A DNA stretch of 64,000 bases from DATAZK01 sp965199805 (GTDB taxonomy: Bacteria; Actinomycetota; Actinomycetes; Frankiales; Frankiaceae), in assembly GCA_965199805.1 (NCBI GenBank), contig CBDATO010000003.1, forward strand, positions 310,001-374,000, in the 5' to 3' direction. A program made the translations under genes and the position numbers. Shown here piece after piece: positions 36,609-46,061 of this stretch. Below the pieces are notes generated by a model, which worked only from the letters and a program-made list of their open reading frames with translations, did not search any database and was not told where the DNA came from. The first letter of the stretch is position 1. The number at the start of each line of letters is the position of its first letter.

Positions 36609-37505
36609 TCAATGCCGCCGACGCGGTGGCGGCGGTGGTGACTCGCGCAAGGTCGTCACGGCCCGGTCGTCCCAGCGGTGGCTGCGCAGCAGGCGATAGC
36701 GCTGGGCCGCGAAGCGCAGGTACGCCTCGGTGTCGGTGAGGCCCTTGTCGTCCTCGGCGAGGTCGCTGATCAAATCCTCGTCGCGCAGCAGCTGAACGGC
36801 GGGTGCGTACTCCTCGGTCCACCAGAGCTCGGCCGCGCGCCGGCGGTCGAGCAGCTCACTGCGCCGCACCATGAAACGGAAGGCCCAGGCCTCGACGCCC
36901 TCGGCCAGCAGCATGTAGTCGTCCGCGTTGCGCAGCCGGATGGCACCGCGATGGTCCTCCGGCAGCGGCACCCGTTCGAAGAAGACTCGCTGCTGTCCCT
37001 TGCGGGGCAGCTCGGCGAGGGTGAGGTCGGCGCCGGCCGGCAGCACCGTCCGCACCTCGGTGACGATCGCGTTGATGGTCTTCCAGCCGAGGGCGCGGGC
37101 GACGGCCACCCGGTGATGGCCGTCGGCCACGAAGTGCAGATTGCCCACCCGGAAGAGGTCGACCGCCGGGAAGGGCTCACCGCGCCGGGCCGCTAGCGCG
37201 AGCCGCTCGAAGCGCTCCCGGGCGAGGCCGCTCGTCGGACGGAAGTGCCGGTCGAAGGTGCCGGCCCGGTCGGTCGAGCCGACGATCGTGTCGAGATCCA
37301 CGACCTGGGCGCCGAGCCGGACGATCTCCCGCCGGCCCAGCGCCGCGACCACCTCGTCGAAGGGGAGGAGAACATCGACGTCACCGGGCCGACCCGACAG
37401 CCGGGCGACCACCTTCGCCCAGGCTGCCCGGCGCCGGGCACGGGTGAAGTCGTTCTGGGCATCCGCACTCGGGAGCCCGGTGGACCGCCAGTCTGCCGGA
37501 GCCAT
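36609..37505 (-). CDS. ParB-like nuclease-domain protein
   Basis: Protein of 298 residues with a ParB/sulfiredoxin-fold domain: VDLFRVGNLHFVADGHHRVAVARALG near residue 115 is the conserved GxxRR-type (here DGHHRV) motif. An N-terminal helical region and a C-terminal helical tail ending in PPPPPRRRH flank it. It is not a chromosomal ParB, which has an HTH and lies by parA. Actinobacteria carry such stand-alone proteins; the role is unknown. It ends 18 bases before the ATPase gene of the ABC locus but starts divergently from it in function. Confidence 0.7.
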   Translation of the reverse strand: MAPADWRSTGLPSADAQNDFTRARRRAAWAKVVARLSGRPGDVDVLLPFDEVVAALGRREIVRLGAQVVDLDTIVGSTDRAGTFDRHFRPTSGLARERFERLALAARRGEPFPAVDLFRVGNLHFVADGHHRVAVARALGWKTINAIVTEVRTVLPAGADLTLAELPRKGQQRVFFERVPLPEDHRGAIRLRNADDYMLLAEGVEAWAFRFMVRRSELLDRRRAAELWWTEEYAPAVQLLRDEDLISDLAEDDKGLTDTEAYLRFAAQRYRLLRSHRWDDRAVTTLRESPPPPPRRRH

Positions 37506-37523
37506 GAAGGGGCCCGCACCGCT

Positions 37524-38765
37524 CTAGCCGAGGGTTTTCTGAGCGGCCGTCCCGTCGGCGCCGTTGCCTGCGCCCTGCGGCGGGACGTACGTCAGGTTGT
37601 CGCCCGTGTCGGGGTCGAACAGGTGCACGCGGGTGGTGTTGACCCACAGTTGCGCCGGCTCGCTCTCGCGTACGCGGCTGGCCGGGTTGAGCCGGGCCAC
37701 GACCTGACTCTCGTCGCTGTTGGAGTGCAGATCCTCCTGGTCCAGCTCACGGGCGAGCTCGGCGAGGCCGGCCTTGTGCTGCGAGCCGGCGCCGATCGAG
37801 ACGGGAAGGTAGGCGTACAGCTCCGAGCCCATCCACTCGATGACGTCGATGCGCGCCTCGAAGGGGGAGCCCTGGTCACGGTCGCGTTCGTCCACCAGGT
37901 CGGCGTCCTCGAAGTCTTCCGGGCGGATGCCGAGGATCACCGGCCGCTCGTCCTGGCCGACCTTCGCCACCATGTCCGGCGGCAGCGCGATGTCGCCGAA
38001 CGGCGTGTCGAGATGCCCCGCCTTCAGCGTCGCGGGCAGGAAGTTCATCGACGGGGAGCCGATGAAGCCGGCGACGAACAGGTTGATCGGGTTGTTGTAG
38101 AGGTCGCGCGGTGAGGCGACTTGCTGCAGGATCCCCTTGCGCAGCACGGCGACGCGATCGCCGAGCGTCATGGCCTCGGTCTGGTCGTGCGTCACGTAGA
38201 CGGTCGTGGTGCCGAACCGCTTCTGCAGCCGCGCGATCTCGGTGCGCATCTGCACCCGGAGCTTCGCGTCCAGGTTCGACAGCGGCTCGTCGAACAGGAA
38301 GGCCTCCGGCTCGCGCACGATCGCGCGACCCATCGCCACCCGCTGGCGCTGACCACCGGACAGGGCCGCCGGCTTGCGGTCGAGCAGCTCCTCGAGCTCC
38401 AGCGTCTTCGCGGCGTCGTTGACCCGCTTGTCGACCTCGGCCTTGTCCATCTTCGCCATCCGCAGCGGGAAGGCGATGTTCTCCCGCACCGACAGGTGGG
38501 GGTAGAGGGCATAGTTCTGGAACACCATCGCGAGGTTGCGGTCACGCGGGCCGGCGTCGTTGACCCGCTTGCCGCCGATGGTGAGGTCGCCGGAGCTGAT
38601 GTCCTCCAGGCCGACGATCATCCGCAGCAGGGTGGACTTCCCGCAGCCCGAGGGGCCGACGAGGATGACGAACTCGCCGTCGGCGATGTCGAGGTCGACG
38701 TTGTCGACCGCGACGGTCCCGTCGGCATACCGCTTCGAGATGTTCTTGAGGACGATTTCGGACAC
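37524..38765 (-). CDS. Sugar ABC transporter ATP-binding protein (UgpC/MsiK type)
   Basis: ATPase of 413 residues for a CUT1 sugar importer. Walker A GPSGCGKSTLL, signature LSGGQRQRVAMGR, Walker B AFLFDEPLSNLD and the H-loop VYVTHDQTEAM are intact. The C-terminal 170 residues are the OB-fold regulatory domain of MalK/UgpC/MsiK proteins, with an acidic insert (DLHSNSDES). GTG at 38765 follows the permease stop by 5 bases. In many actinobacteria one such ATPase serves several importers; here it is encoded with its own permeases. Confidence 0.92.
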   Translation of the reverse strand: MSEIVLKNISKRYADGTVAVDNVDLDIADGEFVILVGPSGCGKSTLLRMIVGLEDISSGDLTIGGKRVNDAGPRDRNLAMVFQNYALYPHLSVRENIAFPLRMAKMDKAEVDKRVNDAAKTLELEELLDRKPAALSGGQRQRVAMGRAIVREPEAFLFDEPLSNLDAKLRVQMRTEIARLQKRFGTTTVYVTHDQTEAMTLGDRVAVLRKGILQQVASPRDLYNNPINLFVAGFIGSPSMNFLPATLKAGHLDTPFGDIALPPDMVAKVGQDERPVILGIRPEDFEDADLVDERDRDQGSPFEARIDVIEWMGSELYAYLPVSIGAGSQHKAGLAELARELDQEDLHSNSDESQVVARLNPASRVRESEPAQLWVNTTRVHLFDPDTGDNLTYVPPQGAGNGADGTAAQKTLG

Positions 38766-38770
38766 GTCGA

Positions 38771-39658
38771 TCAGCCCTTCACTGCGCCGGAGGTGAGGCC
38801 GGCGACGATGCGCCGCTGGAAGATGAGCACCACGATGATGATCGGGACGGTGACGACGATGGCGGCGGCCGCGATCGCACCGGTCGGTTGCGAGAACTGC
38901 GAGGCACCGGTGAAGAAGTTCAGCGCGGCCGGCACCGTGCGACTGCTGTTCGTCGACGTCAGCGTGATGGAGAAGACGAAGTCGTTCCAGCAGAAGAAGA
39001 AGACCAGGATCGCCGAGGTGAAGACACCGGGGGCGGCCAGCGGCACGATGACCTTGCGGAACGCCTGGAACGGGCTGGCCCCGTCGACGGCCGCGGCCTG
39101 CTCGAGGTCCCACGGGATCTGCCGGAAGAAGGCCGACAGCGTCCAGATGGCCATCGGCAGCGCGAAGGTCATGTAAGGGATGATCAGGCCGAGCCAGGTG
39201 TCGTACAGGCCGAGCGAGCGCCACATGTTGAACAGCGGTCCGACGATCGAGATCGGCGGGAACATCGCGATACCCAGCGCCGCCGAGAGCACCAGCTTCT
39301 TGCCCGGGAAGTTGAGCCGGGCGATGGCGTACGCGGCCAGGGTCGCGAGGACGACGGCGATGAACGTCGAGATGAGCGCGATGCCGATCGAGTTGATCAA
39401 CGGCCGGATGAAGACGCCGGTGTTGAAGATCGTCGAGTAGTTCACCCACGAGAAGTGCTTGGGGATGATCGCGCCGTCGGTGACGTCGCTCGGGGGCTTC
39501 AGCGACAGCGACAGGATCCACAAAATCGGGATGACCGCGTAGATCACGATGAAGATCGATCCGATGACCGCCCACGGCGTGATGCGCTTGCGGTCCTTCG
39601 GGATGTCTGCCTGCCGGGTGGCCGGTCGGGCCGCGGATCCGGCCGTGATGGTGGCCAT
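38771..39658 (-). CDS. Carbohydrate ABC transporter permease (MalG type)
   Basis: Inner-membrane permease of 295 residues with six predicted helices. The EAA-type cytoplasmic loop is DLEQAAAVDGASPFQAFRKVIVPL. ATG at 39658 has GGGGAG nearby; the longer frame upstream is not coding. The start overlaps the stop of the first permease. It belongs to the alpha-glucoside uptake operon. Confidence 0.9.
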   Translation of the reverse strand: MATITAGSAARPATRQADIPKDRKRITPWAVIGSIFIVIYAVIPILWILSLSLKPPSDVTDGAIIPKHFSWVNYSTIFNTGVFIRPLINSIGIALISTFIAVVLATLAAYAIARLNFPGKKLVLSAALGIAMFPPISIVGPLFNMWRSLGLYDTWLGLIIPYMTFALPMAIWTLSAFFRQIPWDLEQAAAVDGASPFQAFRKVIVPLAAPGVFTSAILVFFFCWNDFVFSITLTSTNSSRTVPAALNFFTGASQFSQPTGAIAAAAIVVTVPIIIVVLIFQRRIVAGLTSGAVKG

Positions 39659-40593
39659 CAACGCTCCCCTCGAACCTGACCGAGATCGGTTCTGAATCCC
39701 TTGACGAAGATGAACGCGATGATGATCACGATGATGAAGAGCAGCACCGAGACCGCCGACCCGAGCCCCAGGTTGAGTTGGCTGATCAGCTGGTTGTAGC
39801 CGAGCTGCGAGAGCGTCTGGGTGTTGTTGCCACCGCGGGTCTGGATGAAGACGGTGTCGAAGATGCGCACCGCGTCGAGCGTGCGGAACAGGACGGCGAC
39901 GAGGATCGCCGACTTCATGTTCGGCAGGATCACGCGCCACAGCCGCTGCCAGGCGTTGGCACCGTCGACCTTGGCCGCCTCGACGTAGTCGTTCGGCACC
40001 GTGGCGAGACCGGCGAGCAGCAGGAGCGACATGAATGGCGTCGTCTTCCAGATCTCGGTGATCATGATGACGATCAGCGACGAGCCCTTGTCGTTCAGCG
40101 GCGGACTGGTGAGATGCCAGAACCCTCCGATGTTGGGCGTCACCGCGAACTTGAAGGCGAAGGCCGAGACGACGGTGATGATCCCGTACGGCAGCAGGAT
40201 GGCGGTGCGCACCACGTTGCGTCCGAAGATCGCCTTGTGCATGAACAGGGCGAAGGCCATGCCGAGGATCAGCTCGATGATGACCGTGACGGCCACGATC
40301 AGGAACGTGTTGGCCATGGTGTCCCAGAAGCGGGACGACGAGAGGATCTTGCCGTAGTTGCTGAACCAGTTGTAGCCGCGGTCGTCGGGGAATCGCAGGT
40401 TGTACTTCTGCAGCGACAGCCAGATCGAGTAGCCGATCGGGTAGAGCGTGACCGCCAGCATGATGATGACGGCCGGCGCCACCAGTCGCACGCCGAGGCG
40501 ACGCTCCGCCTTGTCGCGGTCGGTCAGACCAGGCTTGCGGTGCCCACCGCCGCCCGATGGTGTCTTGGTCGGGTTCTCAGCGAGGGTGGTCAC
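39658..40593 (-). CDS. Carbohydrate ABC transporter permease (MalF type)
   Basis: Permease of 311 residues with six or seven predicted helices. A Gly-rich N-terminal tail precedes the first helix (LVAPAVIIMLAVTLYPIGYSI). The EAA loop is YVEAAKVDGANAWQRLWRVILP. GTG at 40593 overlaps the binding-protein stop (GTGA). Confidence 0.9.
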   Translation of the reverse strand: MTTLAENPTKTPSGGGGHRKPGLTDRDKAERRLGVRLVAPAVIIMLAVTLYPIGYSIWLSLQKYNLRFPDDRGYNWFSNYGKILSSSRFWDTMANTFLIVAVTVIIELILGMAFALFMHKAIFGRNVVRTAILLPYGIITVVSAFAFKFAVTPNIGGFWHLTSPPLNDKGSSLIVIMITEIWKTTPFMSLLLLAGLATVPNDYVEAAKVDGANAWQRLWRVILPNMKSAILVAVLFRTLDAVRIFDTVFIQTRGGNNTQTLSQLGYNQLISQLNLGLGSAVSVLLFIIVIIIAFIFVKGFRTDLGQVRGER

Positions 40594-41909
40594 AGCACTG
40601 CCTCCCCCTTCAGGGCCAGCTTCGCGAGGTCGCGGAGTGCGTTCGCCGTCTTGGGCGGGTTGATGCCTTTCAGCGGCACCAGGGTCTCCTGCACCGCGAG
40701 GCTCAGGTCGAGGTAGGCCGGGGAGACCGGTCGCGGTGCGGCGTCGTTGATCGACTCACGGAGCACCGAGGCGAAGGGGTACTGCTTCTTGTCGATGTCG
40801 TCATAGAGGCGGGCCAGCGTGGGCGGGTTGCCGCCCTTCTCCGCCGCGAAGATCTGGTTGTTCGGCTGCACGATGCAGGTGGCGGCCGCGACGTCGAGAT
40901 CCTGGTGCTTGCTCTTGCTGGAGATGCCGATGTTGAAGCCACCCAGCGGCGGGCGGCTCGGCATGCCGGCCACGACCTGGGGATAGCGCGCCCACCCGAT
41001 CTTCTCCTGCAGGCCCGGCACGCCAGCAGCGCTGGCGTAGATGAACGGGTAGTTGATCTCGTAGAGGGACTGCCCCTTCTCGAAGGCTGCCCGGCTGGCG
41101 TCCTCGTCATTGGTGTTCAGCGACGGATCGGCGGCCGACGAGCTGGCCAGCTTCTTCAATGCGGTGAGGGCGGCGACCGTGGGGCCCTGCTGCAGGGCGA
41201 TGGTCGCGTCCTGACCCTGGTTCGCGTTCTCGACGAAGGTGCCGCCGGCCGACTCGAGCAGCGTGTTGAACGTGACCGTGACCGCTTCGGTCTGGATGCC
41301 CTGGACCTGGACGAACTCCTTCTTGGCCACGGCCTGGTCGACCATCTGGTTCCAGGTGAAGTTGGCCGGCGGCGCCCCGACCTGGTCCTTGCGGTACCAG
41401 AGCAGCTGGGTGTTGGACGTGAAGGGCGCCCCGTAGAGCTTGTTCTGATAGGTCGCGCTCTCGACCGGACCCTTCAGCACCCCGTCGGTCAACTTCGCCT
41501 TCGACGAATCGGGGAACGGCGACAGCCATCCGGCGTTGGCGAACTCCGCCGTCCAGATGACGTCCATGCCGATCAGGTCGACGGACGTGTCGTTCGCGGC
41601 CAGGCGGCGGACGATCTGCTCACGCTGGTCGCTGGCGGTGGAGGGCAGCTCCTGGAATTTGATGACGAACTTGCCCTTGTTCTGGTCGTTGCAGACCTGG
41701 ACGGCGTTCTCGATCCAGCCGCCACCCTGCGTCCCGATGTACCAGTTGATCACCGGCACGCCGTTCTCCGATGTGGACCCTCCGGCGCCACAGGCAGCGA
41801 CGAACGGGCCGAGCACGGCCCCGGCAAGAGCTATCCCGGTGAGCCGGCGCCGACGACGGCGGGTCGATCTCGTCGCTCGGGGTCGATCGAGCGATTCCAC
41901 ACGGCGCAC
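40590..41909 (-). CDS. Sugar-binding lipoprotein of the alpha-glucoside ABC importer
   Basis: Extracellular solute-binding protein (family 1) of 439 residues. An Arg-rich N-region (RRRRRR), a hydrophobic core and the lipobox VAAC near residue 40 mark a lipoprotein. The mature part has the Asp/Trp-rich VINWYIGTQGGGW and EKGQSLYEINYPFIY regions of this class. The sequence is in the LpqY/AglE/trehalose-and-alpha-glucoside branch by general likeness; the exact sugar is inferred from the GH13 gene next door. The start is GTG at 41909 with GGGAGG upstream. Confidence 0.88.
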   Translation of the reverse strand: MRRVESLDRPRATRSTRRRRRRLTGIALAGAVLGPFVAACGAGGSTSENGVPVINWYIGTQGGGWIENAVQVCNDQNKGKFVIKFQELPSTASDQREQIVRRLAANDTSVDLIGMDVIWTAEFANAGWLSPFPDSSKAKLTDGVLKGPVESATYQNKLYGAPFTSNTQLLWYRKDQVGAPPANFTWNQMVDQAVAKKEFVQVQGIQTEAVTVTFNTLLESAGGTFVENANQGQDATIALQQGPTVAALTALKKLASSSAADPSLNTNDEDASRAAFEKGQSLYEINYPFIYASAAGVPGLQEKIGWARYPQVVAGMPSRPPLGGFNIGISSKSKHQDLDVAAATCIVQPNNQIFAAEKGGNPPTLARLYDDIDKKQYPFASVLRESINDAAPRPVSPAYLDLSLAVQETLVPLKGINPPKTANALRDLAKLALKGEAVL

Positions 41910-41997
41910 AGCGCCTCCCTTGGGACGGCGGGACCCCCGGAAGCCAAGTGACTCCGGTCACAGCATGTCCCCCCCCGACTCTTGGAGGAAACATTCA

Positions 41998-42013
41998 GAA
42001 ACGGTCGCGTTTC
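41998..42013. promoter_or_regulatory. Inverted repeat GAAACG-N4-CGTTTC, putative LacI-type operator
   Basis: GAAACG and CGTTTC flank GTCG, 89 bases before the binding-protein start and 17 bases after the glucosidase stop. LacI-family operators with this GAAAC/GTTTC symmetry are common in front of sugar genes. No LacI gene is in the window, so the regulator would act from elsewhere. Confidence 0.4.
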
Positions 42014-42029
42014 GACCCGGGGTGTCTGT

Positions 42030-43718
42030 TTAGGCCGGTTTGACCCACATTGCCGTGTCAGGCGGAAGTATGCCTGCCGTGTCGAGCGGACCGCTGGTCA
42101 GCAGGACTCGTCCGGCGGGGGCGGGAACGTCCGTCTCCGAGAGGTTGACCGCACACACCAAGCCACGCTGAGCTGGACGTTCGAGCACGAGACAGCCGTC
42201 CGGGGCCGGCCTCCACACGAGGGCATCGCCCTTGAAAGCCGGCTCGTCCCGGCGGATGCGAAGCGCCTCCCGGTAGAGGCTGAGGGTGCTCGCCGGGTCG
42301 TCGCGCTGCGTAGCCACCGTCAGCGCGGCCCAGTCGGCCGGCTGCGGCAGCCACGGCTGGGCGCCCGGCGCCGCGTCACCGGAGAACCCGTACGGCGCGG
42401 CGGTGCCGGACCAGGGGATGGGCACCCGGGCACCGTCGCGACTCTGCTGCGTACCGCCCGAGCGGAACCACTGCGGATCCTGGATCGCCGCCTCCGGCAC
42501 GTCGGCCTCGGGCAGGCCGAGCTCCTCGCCGGTGTAGAGGTAGGCCGCGCCCGGCAGCGCGAGCATCAGCAGGGTCGCGGCGCGGGCACGGGCCAGGCTG
42601 CCGAGCCGGGTGCGATGGCGTACGACATCGTGGTTGGACAGCACCCAAGTGGCCGGGGTGCCGGTGGGGAGCACCGCCCGCTCGGTGTCGATGGCGTCCC
42701 GCAGTGCCTGCGCGTCCCACGAGGCGCTCAGATACCTGAAGTTGAACGCGAGGTGCAGCTCGTCCGGCCTCACGTAGCGGGCGAGGGCATCGGCATCCCG
42801 CAGCCACACCTCGCCGGTCGCCATGCGCTCGCCCGGGTAGCTGTCGAGGACGCGGCGCCAGCGCCGGTAGACGTCGTGCACCTCCGGCTGGTCGTACGCG
42901 TGCTGTTCCTCCGCGCCGATGCCGAAAGCACCGGGCACGGCGCCTCCCGGGTTGTCGCGCAACTGCTCGTCCTTGACCAGGCCGTGGGCCACGTCGATGC
43001 GGAAGCCGTCGACGCCGCGGTCGAGCCAGAAACGCAGCACCTGCTCGTACGTGTCGCCGACCCGCGGGTCGCGCCAGTTCAGGTCCGGCTGCTCGGGAGC
43101 GAACAGGTGCAGATACCACTCGCCGCTGCGCAGCTCCCGGCTCCAGGCCGGACCACCGAAGACGCTGCGCCAGTTGTTGGGCGGCCCGCCGTCAGCCGAT
43201 CCGGGGCGGAAGACGTAACGCTGTCGTTCAGGGCTACCCGGCCGGGCGTAGAGGGCGGCCTCGAAGTCCGCGTGACGGTCACTGGTGTGATTGGGGACGA
43301 CGTCGACCGTCACCTTCAGGTTGAGGGCATGGGCGTCGGCGACGAGGGCGTCGAAGGCGTCGAGGTCACCGAAGAGCGGGTCGACCGAGCAGGGGTCGGC
43401 GACGTCGTAGCCGCCGTCGGCCATCGGCGACCGGTAGAACGGCGTGAGCCACAGCGCATCGACACCGAGCTCGACGAGGTGGGGCAGCCGCTGTCGCAGG
43501 CCGTGCAGATCACCCACCCCGTCGCCGTCACCGTCGGCGAAGCTGCGTACGTACACCTCGTAGAACACGGCGTCGTGCCACCAGGGGCTCGGACGGTCGG
43601 GCGCCGGGGGTTGAGGGGAGGCCGGGGGTTGAGGGGACACCGTGGGTTGAGGGGACACCGTGGGTGGGGTCGACACGGCGGTGGCATCCCCGTTGCGCGC
43701 CGGCGCGACACCGGGCAC
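42030..43718 (-). CDS. Alpha-glucosidase, GH13 (oligo-1,6-glucosidase/AglA-like)
   Basis: Cytosolic glycosidase of 562 residues that would split imported alpha-glucosides. The barrel marks are SPWWHDAVFYEVYVRSF, GVDALWLTPFYRSPM, nucleophile GFRIDVAHGLV, acid/base ATGEVWLRD and SNHDVVRHRTR. Maltogenic trehalase/sucrose-type variants are possible. The N-terminus before SPWWHD is a low-complexity tail of VSPQP/ASPQP repeats made by an 18-base DNA repeat, with several GTG codons, so the start (GTG 43718) is uncertain. Divergent from the amidohydrolase by 19 bases. The ABC genes follow it after 120 bases. Confidence 0.88.
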   Translation of the reverse strand: MPGVAPARNGDATAVSTPPTVSPQPTVSPQPPASPQPPAPDRPSPWWHDAVFYEVYVRSFADGDGDGVGDLHGLRQRLPHLVELGVDALWLTPFYRSPMADGGYDVADPCSVDPLFGDLDAFDALVADAHALNLKVTVDVVPNHTSDRHADFEAALYARPGSPERQRYVFRPGSADGGPPNNWRSVFGGPAWSRELRSGEWYLHLFAPEQPDLNWRDPRVGDTYEQVLRFWLDRGVDGFRIDVAHGLVKDEQLRDNPGGAVPGAFGIGAEEQHAYDQPEVHDVYRRWRRVLDSYPGERMATGEVWLRDADALARYVRPDELHLAFNFRYLSASWDAQALRDAIDTERAVLPTGTPATWVLSNHDVVRHRTRLGSLARARAATLLMLALPGAAYLYTGEELGLPEADVPEAAIQDPQWFRSGGTQQSRDGARVPIPWSGTAAPYGFSGDAAPGAQPWLPQPADWAALTVATQRDDPASTLSLYREALRIRRDEPAFKGDALVWRPAPDGCLVLERPAQRGLVCAVNLSETDVPAPAGRVLLTSGPLDTAGILPPDTAMWVKPA

Positions 43719-43737
43719 ACCGACGCATAGTCCAGGG

Positions 43738-45309
43738 ATGGCGCGAACTCTCTACCGAGGCGGGCGGCTGTACGCGCCCGGTCCACCGAGCAGCGCAATC
43801 GTGGTCGACGGTGACGTCATCGTGTGGGTCGGTACGGATGCGGCGGCCGAGGCGCTCGGACCGGTCGACGAGGTGGTGGCGCTCGACGGTGCCTGGGTGG
43901 CGCCCGCGTTCGTCGACGCGCACGTGCACGTGGTGCCCGCCGGTCTGGCGCTCCGGCAGCTCGACCTGGCCGGGGCGGCCACCCGCACCGAGCTGCTCGA
44001 CCGGATACGGCTGGCGGCCTCCGCCCTGGCGCCGGGCGCGCTGCTGTGGGGGACCGGTTGGGACGAGACCCGCTGGCCACCGTCGGCGCAACGCCCTCCG
44101 ACCCCGGACGAGCTCGAGCAGGCCGCAGGTGGCCGGCCGACCTACCTCACCCGCGTCGACATGCACGGCGCCGTCGCCGGCGCAGGCCTGCTGCGGGCGG
44201 CCGGCATCACCGTCGCCGCCGAGCCGGTGCGGGGCGAGGCCCACCACGCCCTACGCCGGGTGGCCCGTTCGCTGCTGGGCACCGACCAGCGGAACGACGC
44301 CGCACGCGCCTTCCTCTTGCAGTGCCTGCGCCGCGGCATCGGCATGGTGCACGAGTGCAACGGGCCGGACATCGGTGACGCCGCCGAGCTGGCGGCGGTG
44401 CGGGGAGCCGCGGCCGAGGTCGGGATCGACCTGGTCGCGTACTGGGGGCAGCTCGGGGCCGAGGGCATCGACGCGGCGCGCACCCTCGACGCGCAACCGG
44501 GGGGTGACCTTTTCGTCGACGGTTCGCTCGGCTCACGCACCGCGGCGCTCTCGCACGCGTACGCGGACGGCGAGGGCTCCGGACTGCTCCTGCTGGACGC
44601 CGGGGCGATCGCCGAGCACGTGATCGCCGCGACGGGCGCCGGCATGCAGGCGGGCTTCCACGTCATCGGCGACCGCGCGGTGGCCGCGGCCGCCGACGGT
44701 CTCGAACGCGCCGCGGCGGTGCTGGGACTGCCTGCAGTGGCAGCGGCCCGGCACCGGCTCGAGCACCTCGAGCTGTGCGACGCCGCCCTCCATCCGCGCC
44801 TGGCCCGGCTCGGGATCGTGGCGAGCATGCAGCCCGCCTTCGATGCCCGCTGGGGCGGTCGCGACGGCCTGTACGCGGCCCGCCTCGGCGTCGAGCGTGC
44901 CCGCGGCATGAATGACTTCGCCGGCGTGGCGGCGGCGGGCATCCCCTTGGCTCTCGGCACCGATGCACCGGCCACATCGGCCACTCCGTGGGAGAACCTA
45001 CGAGCCGTCACGCAACCGCACGAGCTTGGTCACGGACTGTCAGGACGCGGCGCCTTCACCGCGCACACCCGCGGCGGCTACCGGGCAGCCCGTCGCGACG
45101 GAGGAGGTGTCCTGCGGGAGGGGAGCGAGGCGACCTTCGCCGTCTGGTCCGGTGTCACAGCGTTATCGCACGTCGTACCGGACAGTCGGGTCGCGGCGTG
45201 GTCGACGGACCCCCGCTCAGGCGTGGCCGGGTTGCCCGACCTGGACGGACCGCCACCGACCTGCGTCCGGACGGTGGTGCGAGGCCGGACGGCGTTCGTC
45301 GCGGACTGA
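43738..45309 (+). CDS. Amidohydrolase, YtcJ-like
   Basis: Metal-dependent hydrolase of 523 residues. The HxH metal motif is in FVDAHVHVVPAGL near residue 65, DGSLGSRTAAL and HVIGDRAV are the internal motifs, the second-shell His is in HRLEHLELCD, and the active Asp is in ALGTDAPATSATP. YtcJ relatives remove N-acyl or formyl groups, but the substrate is unknown. ATG at 43738 is chosen over an upstream frame that would overlap the glucosidase start. The same family neighbours lnt and rbpA in other actinobacteria as far as I recall. Confidence 0.85.
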   Translation: MARTLYRGGRLYAPGPPSSAIVVDGDVIVWVGTDAAAEALGPVDEVVALDGAWVAPAFVDAHVHVVPAGLALRQLDLAGAATRTELLDRIRLAASALAPGALLWGTGWDETRWPPSAQRPPTPDELEQAAGGRPTYLTRVDMHGAVAGAGLLRAAGITVAAEPVRGEAHHALRRVARSLLGTDQRNDAARAFLLQCLRRGIGMVHECNGPDIGDAAELAAVRGAAAEVGIDLVAYWGQLGAEGIDAARTLDAQPGGDLFVDGSLGSRTAALSHAYADGEGSGLLLLDAGAIAEHVIAATGAGMQAGFHVIGDRAVAAAADGLERAAAVLGLPAVAAARHRLEHLELCDAALHPRLARLGIVASMQPAFDARWGGRDGLYAARLGVERARGMNDFAGVAAAGIPLALGTDAPATSATPWENLRAVTQPHELGHGLSGRGAFTAHTRGGYRAARRDGGGVLREGSEATFAVWSGVTALSHVVPDSRVAAWSTDPRSGVAGLPDLDGPPPTCVRTVVRGRTAFVAD

Positions 45310-45699
45310 CGCCCGGCGCCCCGGGATCAGACCCCTGTCGTCACCCTTGGCGACATTTCTCCACCCTTTCCATCAGGAATGCCTGTGTGCGTCCGGCACC
45401 AACTCGTCGTCATGGCTCCGGCAAGGGAAATCACGGAAGAAGAAGGTGCTCGACGCCTCGACTCCGCAGCGTCACTATCGGCGTATCGCCGATACACCGC
45501 GGGCTGCGGGACACGCCGCGAGCGACACGCCAAACCACTACACAACAACCAACAAACGTCCCTGCGATGAACAGGCGGAAACATCATCACTGCCTGCGCT
45601 AGCACTAAGCAAGCGCAGCTCAGCGGGGGAGTTGACACGTAGCGTGCTCTCTCCAATACAGTTCGGCACCATGCTCAGCACGTCGGCCGGAGGCCCTCA
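45310..45699. other. Intergenic region, no gene supported
   Basis: About 390 bases after the amidohydrolase, with lower GC and runs such as ACAACAACCAACAAACG. It contains a perfect inverted repeat TATCGGCG-TAT-CGCCGATA at 45476-45494 and a weaker one (CTGCGCT/AGCGCAG) at 45594-45618. Short open frames exist on both strands, but codon use is not convincing. Confidence 0.5.
45476..45494. promoter_or_regulatory. 19-base inverted repeat, operator-like
   Basis: TATCGGCG and CGCCGATA are perfect 8-base arms around TAT. The odd-length symmetry suits a dimeric regulator. It is in an otherwise empty stretch about 170 bases after the amidohydrolase gene. Confidence 0.4.
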
Positions 45700-45906
45700 T
45701 CACGGCTCCGTCCCGATCGGTCCGGAGTCGACCGTGCACCCGTTCAGGTGCACGCCGACATTCCGCCAGCCGAGGCCGAAGGGGCGGGTGTCGCGAATGC
45801 GGACCTGCCGACGAAACCGGTGCGCCGCGAGACAGAAAGGCCCGGTCGGCCTGTCTTTCCGCGTCATCGGGGGAAGGGCCCGGGTCATCCAGTAGACAAC
45901 GGCCAC
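45700..45906 (-). CDS. Possible small hypothetical protein
   Basis: Frame of 68 codons (ATG 45906) with strongly GC-biased third positions, more so than nearby non-coding DNA. The protein is basic and soluble, with FGLGWRNVGVHLNGCTVDSG at its end. I do not recognise it. No good ribosome binding site is seen. Another long frame overlaps it on the same strand, so this is tentative. Confidence 0.35.
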   Translation of the reverse strand: MAVVYWMTRALPPMTRKDRPTGPFCLAAHRFRRQVRIRDTRPFGLGWRNVGVHLNGCTVDSGPIGTEP

Positions 45907-46061
45907 CTGCCCGCGGCCAGCGGGTCAGTGGTCGGTCCGAAGGGTGATCCGGGTCCGTTACCCCCTCCACCGCACCTGCCGAGCGTTCGACAAGCCCCTG
46001 GCGTCTGCCGCTGCGGGCGCGTTCTCATCCTTCTGCAGCGTGCATCCGGCAGGATGAGGCG

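Noticed and set aside
43738..43990. Minus-strand frames opposite the amidohydrolase start
   Set aside because: Low-complexity antisense frames without family likeness.
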